A DNA stretch of 64,000 nt. Source: CAYFZO01 sp965211995 (GTDB lineage: Bacteria; Pseudomonadota; Gammaproteobacteria; Poriferisulfidales; Oxydemutatoraceae). The notes beneath the pieces were generated by a model. The model was given only the letters and a program-made list of their open reading frames with translations, was not told the DNA's origin and ran no database searches. Made by a program: the position numbers and the translations under genes. The stretch covers positions 1,116,001 through 1,180,000 of the forward strand of contig OZ243040.1 in NCBI GenBank assembly GCA_965211995.1, given 5' to 3'. Shown here in pieces: positions 48,177 through 56,578 of this stretch (within the stretch, counting starts at the first letter, position 1; each line of letters begins with the position of its first letter).

Positions 48177-49112
48177 TCACAGTTTCTCCGCCACGCGCAA
48201 CAACGCGCTGCGCGCGCGCGGGTTGGCCGCGACTTCGGCGGCGTCGGCGCGCACCGGCTTGCCGATCGCGCGCAACACCGCGGCGGCGCCGGGCAGCGCC
48301 TGGCCGGTGACGGGCGAGCGCCGCGGCGCGGCGTGGGCGCGGATGAAGCGCTTGACGATGCGGTCTTCGAGGGAGTGAAAACTGATCACCGCGAGACGCC
48401 CGCCGCGGCGCAACAGCACGGGCACCGCGGCGAGCGCTTCGCGCAAGTCCTCAAGTTCGCGGTTGAGATAAAGCCTGAACGCCAAAAAAGTGCGAGTGGC
48501 CGGGTCTTTGCCGGCAACCCGGGGGCCCGACACACTCGCAACCAGGTTCGCCAATGCCGAAGTGGTCCGGAGGGGGGAACCACTCGCAACGGCCGCGGCG
48601 ATTTTTCGGGCGATCTTCGCCGCCCGGCGTTCTTCTCCATATTCCTTCAGCACGCGCTCGATCTCTTTTGCCGGCGCGGTGTTGAGCCAGTCCGCCGCGG
48701 CGACGCCCGCGCCGGGGTCCATCCGCATATCGAGCGGCCCGTCGCGCATGAAACTGAAACCACGCGCGGCATTGTCGAATTGCGGCGAAGACGCGCCGAG
48801 ATCGAAGCAAACGCCGTCCGCCCGCGCCGTCATCCCGGCCTCCGACAACTCCGCGATGCGGGTGAACGCGCCGTGGCGGATCTCAAAGCGCGGGTCGTGC
48901 GCGAAGCGCGCGCGCGCGTCGGCGCAGGCCTCGGGGTCTTTGTCGAACGCGAACAGGCGGCCGTGCGGACCGAGGCGCTCGAGGATCGCGCCGCTGTGAC
49001 CGCCGCGCCCGTAGGTGGCGTCAACGTAGCAGCCGTCGCGGGCGACGCGCAGGCCGTCGAGCACCGCGGCGAGCAGCACCGGCCGGTGCCCGCTGCCGTT
49101 TGCCTGTGCCAT
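48177..49112 (-). CDS. rsmH: 16S rRNA (cytosine1402-N4)-methyltransferase
   Basis: SAM-dependent methyltransferase of the ribosomal P site. Motifs are YVDATYGRGGHSGAIL, DGVCFDLGASSPQFD, GFSFMRDGPLDMRMDP, and ISFHSLEDRIVKRF. The ATG at 49112 gives 311 aa; a GTG 24 bp upstream, adjacent to the mraZ stop, is an alternative. Confidence 0.96.
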   Translation of the reverse strand: MAQANGSGHRPVLLAAVLDGLRVARDGCYVDATYGRGGHSGAILERLGPHGRLFAFDKDPEACADARARFAHDPRFEIRHGAFTRIAELSEAGMTARADGVCFDLGASSPQFDNAARGFSFMRDGPLDMRMDPGAGVAAADWLNTAPAKEIERVLKEYGEERRAAKIARKIAAAVASGSPLRTTSALANLVASVSGPRVAGKDPATRTFLAFRLYLNRELEDLREALAAVPVLLRRGGRLAVISFHSLEDRIVKRFIRAHAAPRRSPVTGQALPGAAAVLRAIGKPVRADAAEVAANPRARSALLRVAEKL

Positions 49113-49136
49113 CGCGTGAGACCGGCCATCGTCCAC

Positions 49137-49601
49137 TTACAGGCGAACTTCTTCTAGAACCTCGTGCACGTCCTTTGTGTCACTTTCCTCTTTCATCCAG
49201 GTGTCCCGCTGTTTGATCCACTGTTGATGGTCCCACAACTCGAACTTGTGCCCCTGTCCGATCAGGGCGGCTTGCTTGCCGACCTGCGCGAATTCGCGCA
49301 GCGCCGGCGGCAGCAGGAAACGACCGTGCGAATCCATTACACATTCGGTCGCGTACCCGAGAACGATCCTTTGCATAAAACGCGCCTGCTTGTTGAAGTT
49401 CGGCAACTTCAGCAACTGCCGTTCGATTTGCGGCCACTGCGGCGCCGGATAGATCAGCAGGCAACCGTCGCGGTCGCCGGTGATGACCAACTGTCCCCGG
49501 CAATGCTCGTGCAGTACCTCGCGGTACCTTGAAGGCATCGCCAGACGTCCCTTGGCGTCGACGCTAAGCGGATGGACGCTCTTGAATATCGGAACTGCCA
49601 C
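49137..49601 (-). CDS. mraZ: Transcriptional regulator MraZ
   Basis: AbrB-like DNA-binding protein that represses its own dcw operon. Two half-domains are seen: LSVDAKGRLAMPSRYRE and MDSHGRFLLPPALREFA. The GTG at 49601 (VAVPIFKSVHPL) has GGGAG upstream at good spacing and gives 154 aa. It heads the division/wall cluster, with two putative operator repeats just upstream. Confidence 0.95.
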   Translation of the reverse strand: MAVPIFKSVHPLSVDAKGRLAMPSRYREVLHEHCRGQLVITGDRDGCLLIYPAPQWPQIERQLLKLPNFNKQARFMQRIVLGYATECVMDSHGRFLLPPALREFAQVGKQAALIGQGHKFELWDHQQWIKQRDTWMKEESDTKDVHEVLEEVRL

Positions 49602-49610
49602 GCAAATCGC

Positions 49611-49625
49611 TCCCACTAATCCCCA
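49611..49625 (-). promoter_or_regulatory. Putative MraZ operator (TGGGN repeats)
   Basis: On the coding strand TGGGG and TGGGA occur 10 bp apart (49625–49621 and 49615–49611), 5-nt spacer ATTAG. E. coli MraZ binds direct TGGGN repeats with this spacing ahead of its own gene. A third repeat is not evident. Confidence 0.5.
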
Positions 49626-49647
49626 CTGATCACGCCTAGAATACTAT

Positions 49648-49677
49648 TTTTTACCACTTTTTTGCATAGTGTGGCAA
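49648..49677 (-). promoter_or_regulatory. Candidate mraZ/dcw promoter
   Basis: TTGCCA (49677–49672) and TAAAAA (49653–49648), 18 bp apart, in an AT-rich patch upstream of the MraZ repeats. The placement, promoter then operator then gene, is as expected. Confidence 0.4.
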
Positions 49678-49731
49678 AAACCACCGGGAAAACCCGGGAC
49701 AGGGGAAGAAAAGGCTTTTTAATTCAGCGGG

Positions 49732-49763
49732 TTAACCTGCATTCTCTGAGAAATGCAGGTTAA
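49732..49763. other. Perfect 12-bp inverted repeat after rnpB
   Basis: TTAACCTGCATT (49732–49743) and its exact complement (49752–49763) flank an 8-nt loop. It is just past the RNase P RNA 3' end and could stop transcription or protect the end. It has no adjacent U run on either strand, so I do not call it an intrinsic terminator. Confidence 0.6.
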
Positions 49764-49767
49764 AGGA

Positions 49768-50128
<361 letters not shown>

Positions 50129-50135
50129 CACGCGC

Positions 50136-50164
50136 AACATAACACTTTGCGCAATAAAACAGAA
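50136..50164 (-). promoter_or_regulatory. Candidate rnpB promoter
   Basis: A −10 TATGTT (50141–50136) lies 8 nt before the predicted 5' end of rnpB, with a weak −35 TTCTGT (50164–50159) at 17 bp. The spacing to the RNA start supports it. Confidence 0.5.
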
Positions 50165-50190
50165 GCGCCCGCACGCCGCCGAGTGACGTC

Positions 50191-50862
50191 TCAATTCCAC
50201 AGGTGCAACTGCGGCACGGTTTCCTGGTGCGAACCCAAAGAGCACTTATAGATACATGTGGCGATTGGGCAGGCTATTCTTACGCAAGACCTGCTCTGCG
50301 TATAACCCGTGACCCGCACGCCGTCCAACCCCAGCGTATATTGGCGCACGGCGCGGGCACCGTTCCTGCCGGTACTGCCGACGCTGCAGCGGTTCGATTT
50401 CGCCGAAATCGTGCAGGTCACGGCGGTGCCGGAGACGACTCTGTCTTTGATCTCGAGACGCCCGTTGCGGTTGCGGATGACCCGGAGACGGCTGCTCTCC
50501 CCGGCGTTTCTGCCGGCGTAAAAAGCCTCGATGCTGCCGATCGAGACCGGTGAGTTCAGGGTCACGTGATACGGCGCGAACGCCGTCCCCGTATCCGCCC
50601 GGCCGGACGATGAATCGCTTTTGCTGCAGTGGATCCGCCCTCCCGTCACACGCGACGTCCCCGCGCACCTGCCGCTCCCTCTGACCGTCATCAGGGCGCG
50701 CGCGCGCCGCGCCTCGCAGATCTTGATCGCGAACTCCCCTTCCTCCGGTAACTGCGCTACGCAGCCCCCGAGAGACGGCACGTTCAAGTCCGAGCCGCCC
50801 ACCCACCCGCACGCCAGCAATCCGGCGCCGATGGAAATCAATTTAGCGGTATTGGTACGCAT
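50191..50862 (-). CDS. Uncharacterised secreted Cys-rich protein
   Basis: No family recognised. The 223-aa protein has a signal peptide (MRTNTAKLISIGAGLLACGW) and about ten cysteines in the mature part, including CSKSDSSSG, TCTISAKSNRCSVG and a C-terminal cluster SCVRIACPIATCIYKCSLG, suggesting a disulfide-stabilised periplasmic or surface protein. It is last in the pilus gene run, 13 bp after the PilV-like pilin, so it may be a pilus-associated or adhesin accessory. This is inference from position only. Confidence 0.5.
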   Translation of the reverse strand: MRTNTAKLISIGAGLLACGWVGGSDLNVPSLGGCVAQLPEEGEFAIKICEARRARALMTVRGSGRCAGTSRVTGGRIHCSKSDSSSGRADTGTAFAPYHVTLNSPVSIGSIEAFYAGRNAGESSRLRVIRNRNGRLEIKDRVVSGTAVTCTISAKSNRCSVGSTGRNGARAVRQYTLGLDGVRVTGYTQSRSCVRIACPIATCIYKCSLGSHQETVPQLHLWN

Positions 50863-50875
50863 TGGAAAAACCTCC

Positions 50876-51991
50876 TTATGAACACAAAGTGAAAACGCCG
50901 ACGCGCACGTGTGCGCGGGCGTTTGCGGATTCGCTTTCGCTGCCGTAAACGGCGCTTCTTACGCGCCAGAAAGTGCCGAACTCCTGCGCGTAAGTTCTGA
51001 AATAAGTGATCGGCTGCGCGTCGGCATGGCTCATTTCAACCGGCACGGTCACCACTTGCGGCGCCAGCCCCGGGGGGCAGTCCGGCTTGTCCACGTCGTT
51101 GCCGGGGGCGGCGATGCCCGCGTACTGCAGCGAACTCGCGAGCGTCTGCCCGCTGCTCAGAATGACCTCGCCGGCGTCAAAGATCGAATTGCCCCCCGCG
51201 TCAATGTCCGCCTCGAACACCGGATCGCTTTTGGCGACAAAGGCGTCGAGCGCCGGCAGCGCCGCCGCCTCCGGCCAGCCGACCTCGAGGCCGAGAACGT
51301 CGGCGCCGCCGGTCACGGCCGAGTTCGGCAATTGATTCGCAATGTATTCGGTCCACGCCGCGGTGTCTTCGCCGAGCATCAGGCGCACCCGGAACAAAGG
51401 CCGGTCACCGGGCGGATTCTCGGCGCAGTCAAAGTAATAACGCCCGAGATGCGCCGGCTCGCCGGCGACCGTAAACGGCACGGCAACGGCGGCGGCACCC
51501 CGATAGAAAGCGGTGTCACGGCTGAACGCCGCCTGCGGCAGCCGCTCGTCCAGTTCCCGGTAAGCCTGCCGGCAGTCGTGCCCCTCGCGCGGCCAGGCGC
51601 CGGCGTGCGCGAGCGCATACGCCTGCGCGGCGGCGCCGAGCGACGCCATTTCCTGCGCGATCACGTCCGCCTGCACCCGTTTTATCCGCCGGGTCTCGGC
51701 CAGCAGTTGCGGCCCGTAATAGCCGGTCGCGAGCAGGCTCAACACCAGCATCACCACCAACATCTCGAGCAAAGTGAACCCGCACGCGCGCCTCGCCGGC
51801 TTCAGGGCTGAAGCGCGGCGTGGGCCCGTCATCCGCTGAGGTCCGCCTGCGTCGTCTTGTGCCTTTCCTCCCACCGGCCGGGCGCAGCCCGGCCGATTCC
51901 CCCTTGATAACCGGGTGATCTTCAGCGCCCTGCCCTGCTTCCCCGGGCCGCACTTCGGACTGGAAGCCGGCCTTGCCGAAAAAATCTTCAC
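50876..51991 (-). CDS. Type IV prepilin, PilV-like, with repeat in its leader
   Basis: A large prepilin: the processing site is G|FTLLE, followed by the hydrophobic helix LVVMLVLSLLATGYYGPQLL and a ~300-residue globular domain, as in PilV-type minor pilins of type IVb systems. From the GTG at 51991 (overlapping the preceding stop as GTGA) the leader is 71 residues, of which ~8–65 are a translation of repeat copy G. Prepilin leaders are normally up to about 25–30 residues. An internal ATG at 51832, inside the repeat, would give an ordinary 18-residue leader and may be the real start, though it lacks a good ribosome site. Its position at the end of the pilus operon suits a tip adhesin. Confidence 0.75.
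   Translation of the reverse strand: MKIFSARPASSPKCGPGKQGRALKITRLSRGNRPGCARPVGGKAQDDAGGPQRMTGPRRASALKPARRACGFTLLEMLVVMLVLSLLATGYYGPQLLAETRRIKRVQADVIAQEMASLGAAAQAYALAHAGAWPREGHDCRQAYRELDERLPQAAFSRDTAFYRGAAAVAVPFTVAGEPAHLGRYYFDCAENPPGDRPLFRVRLMLGEDTAAWTEYIANQLPNSAVTGGADVLGLEVGWPEAAALPALDAFVAKSDPVFEADIDAGGNSIFDAGEVILSSGQTLASSLQYAGIAAPGNDVDKPDCPPGLAPQVVTVPVEMSHADAQPITYFRTYAQEFGTFWRVRSAVYGSESESANARAHVRVGVFTLCS
51796..51970 (-). repeat. 175-bp element, copy G, in a prepilin leader
   Basis: It has well-matched ends: CCGGCTTCAGGGCTGAAG at 51796 and, at the right, CACTTCGGACTGGAAGCCGG to 51970. The palindrome CGGCCGGGCGCAGCCCGGCC is near 51874. Unlike the other genic copies it is read in a different frame (CGPGKQGRALKITRLSRG), also open. 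Confidence 0.92.
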
Positions 51992-52395
51992 CGCACCGCC
52001 TCCTGATACAGCAGCGCCTTCTCCCGCATCGGCGCGGTCGGCGCGAACACGCTCGGCGCGAGATACAAAACACCGGCGCCACCCGCCGCGAACGGCGCGT
52101 CAAACGACACCACCGCGGCGTGCGTCGTCGCGGTAACGCGGTAAGGGCCGCCGAACGGCGTGCGCGCGGGCGCCGCGCGGCGCCTGAGCAGCGCGGCGAC
52201 GTCGCCGCGGCCGGGCAGCAATACGCCGCCGCGGCGCTCGACCTCAGCGGCGTCGGCCCACAGCCGCGCCTGCACCACGCTCGCTTCGAATGCCGCCGTA
52301 TGGCGACGTGCGTCAAAATTGAAGAACGCGAACGCGTAGAGCGCGCTCAGCAACGCCAGCACGACGAGCACTTCGACGGCGGTGAACCCGCGCAT
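51988..52395 (-). CDS. Minor type IV prepilin
   Basis: A short leader MRG is followed by the cleavage/methylation motif FTAVE and a hydrophobic helix (VLVVLALLSALYAFAFF). The 135-aa size and absence of other domains suit a GspH-like or PilV-accessory minor pilin. It follows the platform gene by 1 bp and overlaps the next prepilin by 4. Confidence 0.8.
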   Translation of the reverse strand: MRGFTAVEVLVVLALLSALYAFAFFNFDARRHTAAFEASVVQARLWADAAEVERRGGVLLPGRGDVAALLRRRAAPARTPFGGPYRVTATTHAAVVSFDAPFAAGGAGVLYLAPSVFAPTAPMREKALLYQEAVR

Positions 52396-52396
52396 C

Positions 52397-53554
52397 TCAC
52401 AACGCTCCCGCCGAAGCGCCCATGATCGGAAAGATCAGGCCGAGGGCGAGCAAGGCGATCGTGCCTATCGTCAACCCCGCCCCGCAGGCGTACATCACGG
52501 CCGCGACCCGCGCCGCCCCCGCCTGCTGCTCCTCACGCAGCGACGTCAGGAGCAGGTCCACGATTTTCAGAAACGGCTCGACCCCGACCTGCGACAAGCC
52601 CTCGACCGCGAGCGTCAAAGTTGCGCTGAAAAAGCGCCGGTCGAGCGTGTCGGTCAGCGACTCCCCGCGCCGCAGGCGTTCGAACATCCGCGCCGACGCC
52701 GCCGCGCCGAGCGCGGAGGTGAGCGTCGCCGCCTGCTCTTCAAGCGGAATGCCCGCGACGCGGAACGCGCGCCACACGATCAAAAAGCGGATCGACCGCC
52801 GGGTTTTCTCGAGGCTGCCGAACACGCTGAACGGCGGCACGCGCGACAACGCGCGGCGATATCTCCACACCGCGAAAGATGCGCCGGCGCCGCCCGCGCA
52901 CAGCAGCCACCAGTAATCCGTGACCATGGCGTTGACGAACAACAACACGTAGGTCGCCGGCGTCAGGGTGACCCGAACGTCGCGCAAATTGCGCAGCGTA
53001 TCTATCGGCTCGGCAAGCAGCAGCGGCAATGAAAAGAACAGCGACAAACTCGCGGCGATCAGCAGCACCCCGAATGCAAACTGCTTCGAGTTCTGCTGCG
53101 CGATCTCGGTGTTCTGCTTGAGATAGGTCAAAGCGGTCTCCAGCGCCTGCGTCAACCGCCCGGTCTTCTCCCCGGCCTCGATGATCGAGACGATTTCGGG
53201 GGCGAACTCAAGCCCGCGCAGTTTCGCGCTGAATTCGAGATCGTCGCGCAAAATCTCGGCGCGCTTGCGCGCCAACCGCCGCAACTCCGGCAACGACGTG
53301 ATCAGGTTGTTAACCAAGCCCGCGCCGCCGCCGGCGAACAGCGCCAGCGCGCGCGCCAGAAGCACCATCTGGATCTTCGCCGCGGGCGCGGACCAGCGCC
53401 CGCAAAAAGACGGGGCGGTGAGGCGGCGCTCAATCTTCACCACCCTCGACGGCGGCACGTTTGCGAGCGCCAACGCCGAGGACTTCGAGACCGCCGCAAC
53501 CGCCTTCCCGCGCAGGCCGTCGTCACCCCAATATTGAATCGTCCATGCAGCCAT
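52397..53554 (-). CDS. Type IVb pilus inner-membrane platform protein (PilR/GspF family)
   Basis: Inner-membrane core of the pilus machine. It has two GspF domains with the conserved turns FAPEIVSIIEAGEKTGRL and SRVPPFSVFGSLEKTRRS, and membrane segments FGVLLIAASLSLFFSLPLLL, YWWLLCAGGAGASFAV and the C-terminal GLTIGTIALLALGLIFPIMG. It is 385 aa. It lies between the major prepilin and minor prepilin genes. Confidence 0.88.
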   Translation of the reverse strand: MAAWTIQYWGDDGLRGKAVAAVSKSSALALANVPPSRVVKIERRLTAPSFCGRWSAPAAKIQMVLLARALALFAGGGAGLVNNLITSLPELRRLARKRAEILRDDLEFSAKLRGLEFAPEIVSIIEAGEKTGRLTQALETALTYLKQNTEIAQQNSKQFAFGVLLIAASLSLFFSLPLLLAEPIDTLRNLRDVRVTLTPATYVLLFVNAMVTDYWWLLCAGGAGASFAVWRYRRALSRVPPFSVFGSLEKTRRSIRFLIVWRAFRVAGIPLEEQAATLTSALGAAASARMFERLRRGESLTDTLDRRFFSATLTLAVEGLSQVGVEPFLKIVDLLLTSLREEQQAGAARVAAVMYACGAGLTIGTIALLALGLIFPIMGASAGAL

Positions 53555-53556
53555 CG

Positions 53557-54036
53557 TTAAATCTCGTACTTGACCGTCAGAACTTTGTCGTTGGTGGCGT
53601 CAACGCCGGCCTCACTGACCATCGTCGTATCCAGGTTGTTGTCCAGATACGTCTCCATCGCCTCCGCCGCACTATTGGTGCCGAACGTCAGGCTGACGCT
53701 CAGCGTGTTCGGCGTCGGCGCATTGGAACTGCCGGCGACCGTCCACGCCAGCGGCACACCCCGCTGAACCGAACCGGTATCGATCAGGTTCTGGGCGGTG
53801 GTGCCGACGAGCGTTTGACTTTGCGCGTACACCGTCATTACCGCTTCAGGGAAGCGCACGACGAGTGCGGCTTTCGACGCCGCGATGTCGACCGTGGCGG
53901 CCTTGTCGCCGATGTTGGCGTAATAAAGGCCACTTGCGACCAGCAGGCTGATCAACACGGTCGCGATCAGGATTTCGAGTATTGAAAACCCGCGCTGACG
54001 CTGCTTGCGCCTCGCGGGCGCGATTGATTTTTTCAT
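53557..54036 (-). CDS. Major type IVb prepilin candidate (PilS-like)
   Basis: The leader MKKSIAPARRKQRQRG is followed by FSILEILIATVLISLLVASG, with Phe1 and Glu5 of the mature pilin. It is 159 aa. A strong AGGA ribosome site and location right after the ATPase suggest it is the major subunit. Unlike most IVb pilins it has no cysteine, so no C-terminal disulfide loop. Confidence 0.8.
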   Translation of the reverse strand: MKKSIAPARRKQRQRGFSILEILIATVLISLLVASGLYYANIGDKAATVDIAASKAALVVRFPEAVMTVYAQSQTLVGTTAQNLIDTGSVQRGVPLAWTVAGSSNAPTPNTLSVSLTFGTNSAAEAMETYLDNNLDTTMVSEAGVDATNDKVLTVKYEI

Positions 54037-54075
54037 GATTTTTTCCTCGCTTGGACATAATGATGGATGGCCGCC

Positions 54076-55779
54076 TCAACCGCCGCTGCCGGCGGCCGGT
54101 TGCGGGACCGGTTGTGCGGCCGGTTGCACGGCCTCGTTCGAAAAATCCCGTGCCGAAAGATCGTCTTCGCCGGCGGCGCGCCCGCGCCGCCGGCGCAGCG
54201 ACAAATGCCTTTCACATTCGGCGAGCGTGGTGGCGCCGCGCTTGATCAAAGACGCCGCGTTTTGCCACAGCGTCTCGCCGCCTTCGCGCGCGATGATCTT
54301 TTCGAAATCGGCGACGCCGTCTCCGACCGCAATCGCCCGCGCCAGCGCCCGGCTGACGCGCACGCACTCGATCACGACGCGGCGGCCGCGGTAACCCCGG
54401 TGGCACGCCGCGCAGCCCTCCGCGCGCGCGACCTTGAGCGGGTCCGCCGGCGCGAACAGGTCGGTGTAACGGTCGCGTTCGGGATACTTTGCAAAGGCGA
54501 TCTCGTCCGAACACGCGGAACACACCCCGCGCACCAGCCTTTGCGCGAACGCCGCCGCCAGCACCAGCGCCAGCGCCTTGACGTTGACGCCGAGATCGAG
54601 CACCCGCTCAACCGCGGACAGCGCGTCGCGCGCGTGCACCGTCGCGAACACCAGATGCCCGGTCAGGCTCGCGCGCACCGCGAGCCTCGCGGTCTCGGGG
54701 TCGCGGATCTCGCCGACCAGGATCACGTCGACGTCGCTGCGCATCAGCGCCTTCAGGCCGTCGTGAAAGCCCATGCCGACGTCTTCGTTGATCTGGGTCT
54801 GATCGATGCCGCGCACGTCGAGTTCGACCGGGTCTTCGAGCGTTTGCACCGACCGCCACGGCTCGTCGCCGACGATCTTCGCAAGGTTGGCGTACAAGGT
54901 CGTTGATTTGCCCGAACCGGTCGGCCCGGTGAGCAGCACCAGGCCCTGGTTCAGACGCCTGACGTCGGCGAACACCGCTTGCACGCACGCGGAAAACCCG
55001 AGCGCCGAGAATTTAAGGCTGCCGGCGTCGTGCACGCCGAAGAACCGCAGATAAAAAGCCTGCGAAGGCGTCCCCTGGACGCTGACCGGGCGCATCGCGG
55101 CGCGCACTTCGATGCAGCGCCCGCGCGCCTGGTATTCAAAGCGCCCGTCAACCGGCCGGATAAAACTGCCGGTCGCGCAGTTCATCATTTTCAGCAGCAT
55201 GTTGGATACAAACCGGTAACTGGTTTCCTCGCTGCTCATCGGGATCTCGTCGAGCGTCTGCAACTGCCCGTCAACCCGCGTCCTGACGCGGACGTACTTG
55301 GCGGTCAACGGCGCGATATGCAGGTCGGTCGCGCTGCGCGCGACGGCGCGCTCGAGCCAGCGGCGGATGACCTTCTCCGCCTGCGCGCGGTCGTAACTCT
55401 CGGCACCGGCGTCCTCCTGCTCGCCGCTGACCGGCAGCAGGCCGAAGCCGGTGAAATCGCGGTAAGCGTCGGGCGGCAGCAGCACCGCAGGCTGCAAACT
55501 GCTGTCGAAAGGGCAGGCGATGAACAACACGCCGCCGACGTAGCCCCAGCGCCCGCGCTTGCAGGCGTGCGCAAACTCACCGTGGCGTTGCGGGTCGTAA
55601 ACCGGATAAGCGAACACCTCGGCGAGCGCCTGCGTCAACGCCGCGGGCGGAACGCCCATATCGAGCAATTTCGAGACGGTCTGCTGCGGCGACGGCGGGC
55701 AGGTCGCGGCCGCAACCGTCGCAGGCATCGCGTGCATACGCGACAGCCTCGCGATCAGTGCCTGAAACTTCGCCTGCAT
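54076..55779 (-). CDS. Type IVb pilus assembly ATPase (PilQ/GspE family)
   Basis: Hexameric cytoplasmic ATPase powering pilin assembly. Walker A is LLTGPTGSGKSTTLYAN, the Asp box is LEDPVELDVRGIDQ, Walker B lies in VDVILVGEIRDPETARLA and the His box is ATVHARDALSAV. A zinc tetracysteine, CSACSDEIA…GCAACHRGYRG, follows. It is 567 aa with an N-terminal GspE-like domain. It has a Pro/Gln-rich C-terminal tail. Confidence 0.93.
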   Translation of the reverse strand: MQAKFQALIARLSRMHAMPATVAAATCPPSPQQTVSKLLDMGVPPAALTQALAEVFAYPVYDPQRHGEFAHACKRGRWGYVGGVLFIACPFDSSLQPAVLLPPDAYRDFTGFGLLPVSGEQEDAGAESYDRAQAEKVIRRWLERAVARSATDLHIAPLTAKYVRVRTRVDGQLQTLDEIPMSSEETSYRFVSNMLLKMMNCATGSFIRPVDGRFEYQARGRCIEVRAAMRPVSVQGTPSQAFYLRFFGVHDAGSLKFSALGFSACVQAVFADVRRLNQGLVLLTGPTGSGKSTTLYANLAKIVGDEPWRSVQTLEDPVELDVRGIDQTQINEDVGMGFHDGLKALMRSDVDVILVGEIRDPETARLAVRASLTGHLVFATVHARDALSAVERVLDLGVNVKALALVLAAAFAQRLVRGVCSACSDEIAFAKYPERDRYTDLFAPADPLKVARAEGCAACHRGYRGRRVVIECVRVSRALARAIAVGDGVADFEKIIAREGGETLWQNAASLIKRGATTLAECERHLSLRRRRGRAAGEDDLSARDFSNEAVQPAAQPVPQPAAGSGG

Positions 55780-55791
55780 GGCCGAGTCCGC

Positions 55792-56556
55792 CTAAAACTC
55801 GCGGGTCTCGTAGATCACCGCGGGCGCCGCCGGCGTGCGCCACTGCGCCGGCAGCGTCGTCGTCCCCTCCGGCCCGTTGATCTCGACCCGGTCGAGCGTG
55901 ACCGCAGTCACCGTGAACGGCCCGACTTTCCCGCCCTCGCGCACTTCGACGCGGCGCCCGCGATAGACCAGCGACGCGGCCCCGCGGTAAACCCCGGCGA
56001 CGGTCGGCAATTCGCCCGCCGGCGGCGACGGCTGCAGCAACGGCTGCAGCGGCGGCGCGGGCGACGGCGGCACCGCTGCGGGCGGCGTCTGCTCCGGCGC
56101 GGGCGGCGGTTCTTCGGGCGGGGGCTGCTCGGCGATGCCGCGCCCGGTGCAGGCGCTGCCGAGGAGGCCGCACTCGTGCCTGAGTCTGACGATCGACAAC
56201 TCCTTCTCGAGCGCGCGGCGCACGTTTTCAAGATGCTTCAAATAAACGTGCTGGCTTTGCAGATGATCGAGCAACGCCGCGACCTCGCCGGTCTGTAATT
56301 GCGCCGCGGCCGGATGCCGCAACGGCGGCGGCGCGTCGGCCGCGTACAGCACGACCGCCGCGTGGGTCGTCGCCTGCGCCGGCTCCGCGGCGTGCACGCA
56401 CGGGTACGCGAGCGACAACCACGCCGTCAATGCGGTTGCCGCCAGGCGCATCTCAATCCTCCTGCGCGCCGAGACCGCCTGCGCCGGCGCCGCGGCGTGT
56501 GCGCACGGGCACGCGAGCGACAGCCACGCCGTCAATGCGGTTGCCGTCGGGCGCAT
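55792..56556 (-). CDS. PilP-like pilus biogenesis protein with duplicated signal peptide
   Basis: The C-terminal ~70 residues (VAGVYRGAASLVYRGRRVEV, then a beta domain with VTLDRVEI) match PilP-like periplasmic proteins of type IVb systems. A Pro-rich linker and a heptad-like helix precede it. From the ATG at 56556 the N-terminus contains two signal peptides in series, MRPTATALTAWLSLACPCAH and MRLAATALTAWLSLAYPCVH, caused by a 105-bp tandem duplication that also copied the AGGAGG ribosome site. The second ATG, at 56451, has its own site and would give a normal protein. Confidence 0.75.
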   Translation of the reverse strand: MRPTATALTAWLSLACPCAHAAAPAQAVSARRRIEMRLAATALTAWLSLAYPCVHAAEPAQATTHAAVVLYAADAPPPLRHPAAAQLQTGEVAALLDHLQSQHVYLKHLENVRRALEKELSIVRLRHECGLLGSACTGRGIAEQPPPEEPPPAPEQTPPAAVPPSPAPPLQPLLQPSPPAGELPTVAGVYRGAASLVYRGRRVEVREGGKVGPFTVTAVTLDRVEINGPEGTTTLPAQWRTPAAPAVIYETREF

Positions 56557-56578
56557 CTCAATCCTCCTTCGCGCCGAG
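56449..56578 (-). repeat. 105-bp tandem duplication of RBS and signal peptide
   Basis: GGCGCGNAGGAGGATTGAG plus ATGCGC occurs at the PilP-like start (ATG 56556) and again 105 bp downstream (ATG 56451). The units are similar through the encoded ALTAWLSLA.PC.HAA.PAQA. The period is a multiple of three, so the frame is kept. Feature ends are approximate. Confidence 0.85.

Noticed and set aside
49732..49763. Rho-independent terminator of rnpB
   Set aside because: The stem is perfect but no U run follows on either strand.
51516..52316. A 266-codon frame running through copy G and both pilin genes
   Set aside because: It is an out-of-frame reading through the prepilin genes, which have clear leader and helix motifs in their own frames.
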